64,000 nucleotides of DNA from Mycobacterium branderi (lineage in GTDB: Bacteria; Actinomycetota; Actinomycetes; Mycobacteriales; Mycobacteriaceae): NCBI RefSeq assembly GCF_010728725.1, contig NZ_AP022606.1:1860001-1924000 (forward strand), given 5' to 3'. The notes beneath the pieces are model-generated. The model saw only the letters and a list, made by a program, of their open reading frames with translations, was not told the origin of the DNA and searched no databases. The position numbers were made by a program, and so were the translations under genes. Within the stretch, counting starts at the first letter, position 1; every line of letters begins with the position of its first letter. Positions 57,378-64,000 of this stretch are shown here, in pieces.

Positions 57378-58487
57378 CTACCTGATCGGGTCGGCGATGG
57401 TCTCGGCCAAGTGCGACAGCCCCTCGCGCACGTGCCGGGCCCACATCTCGCCGATGCCCTCCACCGACTGCAGGTCGCTGGCACTGGCCGCCAGCAGACC
57501 CTGCAGCGAGCCGAACTCGCGCACCAGCCGGTCGACGTGGGCGAACTGCAGCCGCGGGATGCCGGCCATCGCCCGGTAGCCCCGCGGGCTCATCGACGAG
57601 TCCTGCGCTTCGGCGGTCGACGGGTATCCGAAAACCTTTGCCAGCACGGTGAAGTCGAGCAGCTCGGTATCCGACAGGGCGTCCAGCTCGTCGAGGGTGG
57701 CGGTGACCTCGGCCACCGACAGCGGTTCTGGGTTGGCGTGGTAATCGCGCACGATCAGCTCGCGCGCGGTGTCGTTACCGCCGAGCAGCTCCTCGAGCTG
57801 CAGCCGCAGCTGACGACCGTCGGTGCCCAGTTCGACGACGTCGTAGTCGATCACCAGGCCGATCCGGCGGACCAACTCCAGCCGCTGCACCACGGTCATC
57901 ACCTCGCGCAGCGTGACGAAGTCTTCGATCTCCGCCCTCGACAGCTGGCGGCTGACCTCGTCGAGCCGGATCTTGTAGCGCTCCAACGTGGCGATGGCCT
58001 GGTTGGCCCGCGACAAGATGGTCGCCGAATCGGCCAGCACGTGGCGCTCGCCCGCGACGTAGACCGTCACGATGTTCATCGAGTGGCTGACCGAGATCAC
58101 CGGGTAGCCGGTCTGGATGGCGGCCCGCTCGGCAGAGCGATGCCGCGTGCCGGACTCGTCGGTGGGGATCGACGGGTCAGGCACCAGCTGCACGTTGGCC
58201 CGCAGGATGCGGCCGCCGTCGGTGGACAGCACGACGGCCCCGTCCATCTTGCACAGCTCGCGCAGCCGGGTCGGCGCGTAGCGGACGTCGAGGGAGAAGC
58301 CGCCGTCGCAGATGGCCTCGACGCTGTCGTCGTAGCCGAGCACGATCAGGGCACCGGTGCGGCCGCGCAGGATGCGCTCCAGGCCGTCGCGCAGGGCGGT
58401 GCCCGGCGCCAGCCGGCCGACGGCCTCACGCAGGGTGGGCCGCGCCGCCGGCACCACACCGATTCTGGTCGTCTTGCTCGCAGTCAT
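57378..58487 (-). CDS. disA: DNA-integrity scanning diadenylate cyclase
   Basis: 369 residues. Makes cyclic di-AMP from ATP. The catalytic domain has MDGAVVLS (DGA) and [13 protein letters not shown] (RHR). A helical linker and a C-terminal HhH DNA-binding domain ([15 protein letters not shown]) follow. ATG start. Adjacent to radA, as in other mycobacteria, where RadA/DisA interaction is known. Confidence 0.97.
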   Translation of the reverse strand: MTASKTTRIGVVPAARPTLREAVGRLAPGTALRDGLERILRGRTGALIVLGYDDSVEAICDGGFSLDVRYAPTRLRELCKMDGAVVLSTDGGRILRANVQLVPDPSIPTDESGTRHRSAERAAIQTGYPVISVSHSMNIVTVYVAGERHVLADSATILSRANQAIATLERYKIRLDEVSRQLSRAEIEDFVTLREVMTVVQRLELVRRIGLVIDYDVVELGTDGRQLRLQLEELLGGNDTARELIVRDYHANPEPLSVAEVTATLDELDALSDTELLDFTVLAKVFGYPSTAEAQDSSMSPRGYRAMAGIPRLQFAHVDRLVREFGSLQGLLAASASDLQSVEGIGEMWARHVREGLSHLAETIADPIR

Positions 58488-58501
58488 TACCAGCCATTGT
58501 G

Positions 58502-59917
58502 CTATGCGGGCGGCGGATCAAGCAGGCGCAGTGGCGGCGGAGTGCGCGCGGCGTGCTCGACGATGTCGAGCATGTGGTGCAGCGCCGCGACGATGGTGGG
58601 CGCCTCCAGGATGCGTAACCCCGTCGGTGTTGCGCCGCATCCGGGCGGAATCAGGGCGGTGGTGAAGCCCTGCCGGGCCGCTTCGGCCAGCCGGCGGTCC
58701 ATCCCCGTGACCCGACGCAGATCGCCCGCCAACCCGACCTCGCCGATCATCACCGCCGTGGTGGGCAGCGGCAGGCTCGCGTAGGCCGAAGCCAACGCGG
58801 TCGCCACCGCGAGGTCGGTCGACGGGTCGGTCAACCGCATGCCCCCGACGGTGGAAAGGAAGGTGTCGTTGACCGAAATCCTAAGCTGCGCATGCTTTTC
58901 CAGCACCGCCGTGATCATCGCGGCGCGGGCATGGTCGATGCCGCTGACCGCGCGCCCTGGGCGGCCATCCGGCGGCGTCGCGAGCAGCGCCTGAACCTCA
59001 CCGACCAGCGGGCGCTTGCCGTCCAGCGTCACCGTGATCGCGGTTCCCGGAACCGGATGCGGCCGCTGATCTAAAAACAGGCCGGACGGATCGGTTACGC
59101 CGTCGATGCCGCCGTCGTGCAGAAGGAAGCAACCGACTTCGTCGGCCGCGCCGAACCGGTTCTTGAGCCCGCGAACCATGCGCAGGGCGGAGTTGCGATC
59201 GCCCTCGAAGTGCAGCACCACGTCGACCAGATGTTCCAGCGAGCGCGGCCCCGCGATGGCCCCGTCCTTGGTGACGTGGCCGACCAGGATCATCGCCACC
59301 GCGGTGCTCTTCGCCGCGGCTGTTAGGGCCGTCGTCACCGCGCGGACCTGCGTGACCCCGCCGGTGACACCGTCGGCGTCGGTGCTCGACATGGTCTGCA
59401 CGGAGTCCACCACGACCAGCGTGGGCCGCACGACGTCGATGTGGCCGAGCACCGTGTGCAGGTCGGACTCGGCGGCCAGGAAAACCTCGTCGTGGCTGCA
59501 GCCGGTCCGGTCGGCCCGCATCCGGATCTGGCCGAGGGACTCCTCACCGGACACGTACAACGCCCGCCGGCCGGATTGCGCCCACCGGTGGGCGACCTCC
59601 AGCAGCAACGTCGACTTACCCACCCCCGGATCGCCGGCCAGCAACGTCACCGAGCCGGGCACGACGCCGCCGCCGAGCACCCGGTCGAGCTCGTCGACCC
59701 CGGTGGGGCAGTGCCGGGCGCTGCGCGGCTCGATGGAGCTGATCGGCACCGCGACCGATGTCGGCGCTACCGGCCGGCGGGCATTGCCGCTGACAGCGGA
59801 CAGCACCGCGACTTCGTCGACCGTGCCCCAGGTGCCGCATTCCAGGCAGCGCCCCACCCATTTAGGGGTGACATGGTGGCACTCCGAACAGCGGTATTGC
59901 GAACGTGTCTTGGCCAC
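58502..59917 (-). CDS. radA: DNA repair protein RadA
   Basis: 471 residues from GTG 59917. Zinc finger [19 protein letters not shown], a RecA-like ATPase with Walker [10 protein letters not shown], the [13 protein letters not shown] (KNRFG) motif, and a C-terminal Lon-like domain. It supports recombination. TACCGT six bases before the GTG suggests a leaderless transcript. Fourteen bases upstream of disA. Confidence 0.97.
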   Translation of the reverse strand: MAKTRSQYRCSECHHVTPKWVGRCLECGTWGTVDEVAVLSAVSGNARRPVAPTSVAVPISSIEPRSARHCPTGVDELDRVLGGGVVPGSVTLLAGDPGVGKSTLLLEVAHRWAQSGRRALYVSGEESLGQIRMRADRTGCSHDEVFLAAESDLHTVLGHIDVVRPTLVVVDSVQTMSSTDADGVTGGVTQVRAVTTALTAAAKSTAVAMILVGHVTKDGAIAGPRSLEHLVDVVLHFEGDRNSALRMVRGLKNRFGAADEVGCFLLHDGGIDGVTDPSGLFLDQRPHPVPGTAITVTLDGKRPLVGEVQALLATPPDGRPGRAVSGIDHARAAMITAVLEKHAQLRISVNDTFLSTVGGMRLTDPSTDLAVATALASAYASLPLPTTAVMIGEVGLAGDLRRVTGMDRRLAEAARQGFTTALIPPGCGATPTGLRILEAPTIVAALHHMLDIVEHAARTPPPLRLLDPPPA

Positions 59918-59923
59918 GGACCG

Positions 59924-59929
59924 ACGGTA
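59924..59929 (-). promoter_or_regulatory. Leaderless -10 of radA
   Basis: Minus-strand TACCGT, six bases (CGGTCC) before the GTG at 59917. Confidence 0.5.
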
Positions 59930-59952
59930 TCCGCCGGGTACGACATTGCGGC

Positions 59953-60510
59953 CTAATGATGCTCGGCCGGCCCCGGGGTTTCGCTCTTACGGGGTGCCAG
60001 ACCGGCCGAAATCGGCACCGGCAGGCTGGCGCTGCCCGCCTTTTCGAAAGTGAAGGTGAAGTTGTAGGTGAGCCCGTTGGTGATCGGCTTGGTCAACGCC
60101 ACGGCCGCCTTCGCGGTGTGAGCGGGCTCGACGGCGTTGACGGCCTTGATGTTCTGACCGTCGGCGGTACCGACGAACAGCATCCCGGCCGACGGGAGCC
60201 GGGTGTCGCCGGACAGCGTCACCGTGCCGATGTCGGTGGTGATGGCCACCAGTTTGTCGGCGGTGTCCGGTGACTGGTTGCTGAGCGCCGCCACCAGGTC
60301 CACCGACTGGCCCGGCCGCAAGAAGTCGCCGGTTTGCACGGCCTGGATGTGGACATTGCGCAGCGCGACGCTGCCGACCACCGCCTGGGCGCCGTTGACG
60401 GCGGGCACCTGGGCGGCGGTCTGGGAGAGCTGGCCGCTGCCGCAGCCGGTGAGCAGGAGCGCGCCGGCCAGCGCGGCGACGGTCATCGAGCGTCTGTCTA
60501 AGCGGTTCAC
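59953..60510 (-). CDS. lpqE: Lipoprotein LpqE
   Basis: 185 residues from GTG 60510, preceded by AGGAGG. Lipobox LLLTGCGSG (Cys about 23). The mature part is a beta-sandwich-like domain ([30 protein letters not shown]-type segments), close to copper-chaperone-like PCuAC folds in outline, but without the Met/His ligands I would expect. It matches Rv3584. Divergent from carD. Confidence 0.9.
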   Translation of the reverse strand: MNRLDRRSMTVAALAGALLLTGCGSGQLSQTAAQVPAVNGAQAVVGSVALRNVHIQAVQTGDFLRPGQSVDLVAALSNQSPDTADKLVAITTDIGTVTLSGDTRLPSAGMLFVGTADGQNIKAVNAVEPAHTAKAAVALTKPITNGLTYNFTFTFEKAGSASLPVPISAGLAPRKSETPGPAEHH

Positions 60511-60535
60511 TCAAAGCCTCCTGCTCAAGCCCCGA

Positions 60536-60579
60536 TTGCTCGGCTCCTCCTCGCACCGCACGCGGTCCGCATCGTCGCC
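60536..60579 (-). repeat. MIRU-related repeat near lpqE
   Basis: On the minus strand GGCGACGATGCGGACCGCGT, then GCGGTGCGAGGAGGAGCCGA. It shares the GGCGACGATGC and GAGGAGGAGC blocks with the folB/folK repeat but has a longer middle. A related family member rather than an exact copy. Confidence 0.5.
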
Positions 60580-60796
60580 GAGCGGCCTCGTCGCAGTTCG
60601 ACTATGCACAGTAGTAGGTCGGCCAGGCGGGCGGTAGCACAGGGCTCAGCGCAGCGCAGTACGATCTTCTGGTGCCCTCCGCCGGGTTCCCAAAAGGTCG
60701 GTGCCATGCACGAATTCACCGGTCTGTCAACCCCCACCCTTGGCGTGCGGTGCCCCTGACCTGCACCGTTGTTCCGCGTGTGTCGAGGCGCCGTGT

Positions 60797-61318
<522 letters not shown>

Positions 61319-61320
61319 CT

Positions 61321-61983
61321 GTGACGGGCACGGTCGCGGTAGTCCCGGCCGCTGGATCGGGTGAGCGGCTAGCCGCAGGTGTTCCCAAAGCGTTCTTTCA
61401 TCTCGACGGCCGGACCCTGGTCGAACGGGCCGTCACCGGCCTGCTGGAATCCGGCGTGGTCGATCGCGTGGTCGTGGCGGTGCCCGCGGATCGCACTGAT
61501 CAGGCCAAGCTGATCCTGGGCCACGTCGCCACGATCGTGGCAGGTGGGGCCAATCGCAGCGAGTCGGTCGCACGGGCATTGGCGGCTGCCGGCGAACCGG
61601 AGTTTGTACTGGTCCACGACGCGGCACGGGCCCTGACGCCACCGCGGTTGGTCGTCCGCGTCGTCGAGGCGCTGCGGTCGGGTCATTCGGCCGTCGTGCC
61701 CGCGCTGCCGGTGCCCGACACCATCAAGGCTGTCGACGCCAACGGGGTGGTGCTGGGCACGCCGGAACGAGCCGGTCTGCGGGCGGTGCAGACCCCGCAG
61801 GGATTTGCCACCGAACTGCTGCAGCGCGCCTACGAGCGGGCCGCAACCGCTGATTTCACCGACGACGCGTCGATGGTCGAGCACATCGGCGGTCAGGTCC
61901 AGGTGGTCGACGGCGACCCGCTGGCCTTCAAGATCACCACCCGGCTAGACCTGCTCTTGGCGCAGGCCATCGTGGCGCAGTGA
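61321..61983 (+). CDS. ispD: 2-C-methyl-D-erythritol 4-phosphate cytidylyltransferase
   Basis: 220 residues from GTG 61321. Step 3 of the MEP isoprenoid pathway. Motifs are [18 protein letters not shown] at the start and [11 protein letters not shown], then TPQGF and TDDASMVE. The GTGA overlap with ispF shows coupled translation. Confidence 0.97.
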   Translation: MTGTVAVVPAAGSGERLAAGVPKAFFHLDGRTLVERAVTGLLESGVVDRVVVAVPADRTDQAKLILGHVATIVAGGANRSESVARALAAAGEPEFVLVHDAARALTPPRLVVRVVEALRSGHSAVVPALPVPDTIKAVDANGVVLGTPERAGLRAVQTPQGFATELLQRAYERAATADFTDDASMVEHIGGQVQVVDGDPLAFKITTRLDLLLAQAIVAQ

Positions 61984-62450
61984 ACCTCCGGGTCGGCCTG
62001 GGCACCGACGTGCACCCGATCGAGCGGGGCCGGCCGTGCTGGCTGCTGGGCCTGTTTTTTCCCGACGCCGACGGCTGTGCCGGCCACTCCGACGGCGATG
62101 TCGCCGCGCACGCGTTGTGCGACGCGCTGTTGTCCGCGGCCGGACTCGGCGATATCGGCAGCGTGTTCGGCGTCGACGACCCCCGCTGGGCCGGCGTCAG
62201 CGGAGCCGACATGCTGCGCCACGTCGCCGAGCTCATTGGGTCCGGCGGGTGGCGGCTCGGCAACGCCGCCGTCCAGGTGATCGGAAACCAGCCCAAGGTG
62301 GGTCCGCGTCGCGCCGAGGCGCAGGAGCTGCTGTCCGCTCTGCTGGGCGCTCCGGTGTCGGTGTCGGCGACCACGACCGACGGCCTGGGCCTCACCGGCC
62401 GCGGCGAGGGCCTTGCGGCCATAGCAACGGCGCTGGTAGTAGCCCGGTAA
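61980..62450 (+). CDS. ispF: 2-C-methyl-D-erythritol 2,4-cyclodiphosphate synthase
   Basis: 156 residues. Step 5 of the MEP pathway. Zinc ligands are in GTDVHPI and [11 protein letters not shown], and DIGSVFG and the later [15 protein letters not shown] segment form the active site. GTG start. It is followed by cysS after 11 bases. Confidence 0.97.
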   Translation: MNLRVGLGTDVHPIERGRPCWLLGLFFPDADGCAGHSDGDVAAHALCDALLSAAGLGDIGSVFGVDDPRWAGVSGADMLRHVAELIGSGGWRLGNAAVQVIGNQPKVGPRRAEAQELLSALLGAPVSVSATTTDGLGLTGRGEGLAAIATALVVAR

Positions 62451-62465
62451 GCTGGCACGTCGTGA
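62448..62465 (+). promoter_or_regulatory. 18-base start-region sequence shared with lysS (cysS copy)
   Basis: TAAGCTGGCACGTCGTGA, identical to 40918-40935. The first three bases are the ispF stop codon and the end includes the cysS GTG. The TAAGCT -10 is eight bases before the start. Confidence 0.6.
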
Positions 62466-63874
62466 CCGATCGCGCCCAGCTGCGGCTACACGACACGGCG
62501 ACCGGCGCCGTGCGTGATTTCGTCCCGCTGCGGTCCGGCCACGTCTCGATCTATCTGTGCGGCGCCACCGTGCAGGGCCTGCCGCACATCGGCCATGTTC
62601 GCAGCGGGGTGGCCTTCGACATTCTGCGTCGCTGGCTACTGGCCCGCGGCTACGACGTCGCGTTCATCCGCAACGTCACCGACATCGACGACAAGATCCT
62701 CAACAAGGCCGCCGCGGCCGGCCGGCCCTGGTGGGAATGGGCGGCCACCTACGAGCGGGCGTTCACCGCCGCCTACGATGCGCTGGGCGTCTTGCCGCCG
62801 TCGGCGGAGCCCCGCGCCACCGGGCACATCACCCAGATGGTCGAGTTGATCGAGCGGCTGATCTGCACCGGACATGCCTACACCGGCAACGGCGACGTGT
62901 ACTTCGACGTGCTGAGCTATCCCGACTACGGCCAGCTCTCCGGCCACAAGATCGACGACGTCCACCAGGGTGAGGGCGTGGCGACCGGCAAGCGCGACCA
63001 GCGCGACTTCACGCTGTGGAAGGGCGCCAAGCCCGGCGAGCCGTCGTGGCCCACACCATGGGGGCGCGGGCGGCCCGGCTGGCATCTGGAATGCTCGGCC
63101 ATGGCCCGCACCTACCTCGGTCCGGATTTCGACATCCATTGCGGCGGAATGGATTTGGTCTTCCCGCATCACGAGAACGAGATTGCCCAGAGCCGCGCGG
63201 CCGGCGACGGGTTCGCCCGCTACTGGCTGCACAACGGCTGGGTCACCATGGGCGGCGAAAAGATGAGCAAGTCGCTGGGCAACGTCCTGGCGATCCCGGC
63301 GATGCTGGAGCGGGTGCGGCCCGCCGAGTTGCGCTACTACCTAGGCAGCGCGCACTACCGCTCGATGCTGGAGTTCTCCGAGACCGCGCTGCAGGACGCG
63401 GTCAACGCCTACGTCGGTATCGAGGACTTTCTGCACCGGGTGCGCAACCGGGTGGGCGTCGTCGTCCCCGGACAGTGGACACCGCGGTTCGCCGAAGCAC
63501 TCGACGACGATCTCGCGGTGCCGATCGCACTGGCCGAGGTGCACCATGCCCGCGCGGAGGGCAACCGGGCGCTCGACGCCGGCGACCACGAGCGCGCGCT
63601 GGCTCATGCCGCCGCCATCCGAGCGATGATGGGCGTCCTGGGCTGCGATCCCCTCGACGAGCGGTGGGAGTCCCACGACGAGGCCTCGGCTGCGCTGGCG
63701 GCCGTCGACGTGCTGGTGCGTTCGGAGCTGGAACGACGGGAAAAGGCTCGCGAACAACGCGATTGGGCCCTGGCCGACGAGATCCGCAACCGGCTCAAGG
63801 ACGCGGGCATCGAAGTCACCGACACCGCCGATGGACCGCAGTGGTCGTTGGGAACCGAAACCGATGCCCGGTAA
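62462..63874 (+). CDS. cysS: Cysteinyl-tRNA synthetase
   Basis: 470 residues from GTG 62462 ([15 protein letters not shown]). Class I core with [14 protein letters not shown] (HIGH-type), the KMSKSLGNV motif and zinc ligands (Cys in YLCGA, WHLECS, and the HHENE His). Charges tRNA-Cys. The last codons overlap the rlmB start by 11 bases. Confidence 0.97.
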   Translation: MTDRAQLRLHDTATGAVRDFVPLRSGHVSIYLCGATVQGLPHIGHVRSGVAFDILRRWLLARGYDVAFIRNVTDIDDKILNKAAAAGRPWWEWAATYERAFTAAYDALGVLPPSAEPRATGHITQMVELIERLICTGHAYTGNGDVYFDVLSYPDYGQLSGHKIDDVHQGEGVATGKRDQRDFTLWKGAKPGEPSWPTPWGRGRPGWHLECSAMARTYLGPDFDIHCGGMDLVFPHHENEIAQSRAAGDGFARYWLHNGWVTMGGEKMSKSLGNVLAIPAMLERVRPAELRYYLGSAHYRSMLEFSETALQDAVNAYVGIEDFLHRVRNRVGVVVPGQWTPRFAEALDDDLAVPIALAEVHHARAEGNRALDAGDHERALAHAAAIRAMMGVLGCDPLDERWESHDEASAALAAVDVLVRSELERREKAREQRDWALADEIRNRLKDAGIEVTDTADGPQWSLGTETDAR

Positions 63875-64000
63875 TTCGCGGCGCCGCGGCGCGGTCCGCA
63901 AGCCCGGCACCAAGAAAGGGCCCACCGTCGGTTCGGGGGGTGTGCGCCGACGAGGGTTGGAAGGCCGCGGCGCGACGCCGCCGGCACATATGCGGCCCCA
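63864..64000 (+). CDS. rlmB: 23S rRNA (guanosine-2'-O-)-methyltransferase RlmB, N-terminal part
   Basis: The gene runs off the window; about 45 residues are visible from ATG 63864 ([20 protein letters not shown]). This basic, Gly/Arg/Lys-rich start is the N-terminal extension of mycobacterial SpoU/TrmH-type RlmB (Rv3579c), whose catalytic knot domain lies beyond the edge. The position after cysS fits. The call rests on gene order and the basic leader. Confidence 0.8.
   Translation, partial: MPGNSRRRGAVRKPGTKKGPTVGSGGVRRRGLEGRGATPPAHMRP

Noticed and set aside
57279..58784. 501-codon frame antisense to disA
   Set aside because: Shadow of disA and the radA end; no recognisable domain.
60525..60737. 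70-codon minus-strand frame before lpqE
   Set aside because: Covers the repeat and promoter region; Arg/Ala-rich with no support.

Overview
The window is chromosomal DNA from a Mycobacterium, most likely a slow grower outside the M. tuberculosis complex. It is GC-rich, and its right half follows the M. tuberculosis Rv3610c-Rv3579c order: ftsH-folE-folP-folB-folK-(Rv3605c, Rv3604c, Rv3603c)-panC-panD-coaX-lysS-lsr2-clpC1, then lpqF-mhuD-Rv3591c, mutY/canB, Rv3587c, disA, radA, lpqE, carD, ispD, ispF, cysS and rlmB. The PE_PGRS genes of that region in H37Rv are absent. Two blocks are extra compared with H37Rv: a nickel/cobalt transporter behind a cobalamin riboswitch, and a DUF732/two-component/MmpL block of about 5.5 kb between canB and the Rv3587c homologue. 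A MIRU-type repeat forms the folB/folK junction.

The left half (1-31 kb) is accessory. At 1-8.5 kb lie a permease end, a DUF4239 membrane protein and three FHA-domain proteins: a lone FHA protein, an Rv1747-type FHA/ABC exporter and a 1027-residue FHA-polyferredoxin-[2Fe-2S]-FAD reductase fusion. At 4.8-14 kb and 24.5 kb there are eight small secreted DUF4189 paralogues plus a decayed ninth, one unrelated secreted protein and an MHS-type MFS transporter. At 14-17.3 kb two tiny ORFs (37 and 69 aa, the second resembling sigma region 4) precede a large MalT/LAL-type LuxR regulator. Exported proteins and lipoproteins follow, then a PknH-like Ser/Thr kinase, a 13E12-type HNH protein, a MerR metal-response pair, a DUF4189 gene and an EspC-like protein. 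At 25-31 kb a flavin monooxygenase, epoxide hydrolase, alcohol dehydrogenase and GMC oxidoreductase, divergent from a LysR gene, look like a terpene or cyclic-hydrocarbon catabolic unit.

The most notable signal is a cis element made of three same-orientation GTAGT boxes spaced 31/32 bp or 21/32 bp (whole helical turns). It occurs six times and nowhere else that I saw: upstream of four DUF4189 genes, upstream of the operon holding the LAL regulator, and upstream of another secreted-protein operon. This suggests an undescribed regulon for secreted proteins, possibly run by the LAL regulator. Other signals are a MerR promoter with a 19-bp spacer and a perfect 7-1-7 dyad, a cobalamin riboswitch, a run of likely leaderless promoters (including two divergent ones with overlapping -10 boxes between mhuD and its neighbour), and an 18-bp start-region sequence shared by lysS and cysS.

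All calls come from reading the sequence and recalling families; no database search was run. I recognised no tRNA, rRNA, CRISPR array or intact insertion sequence.
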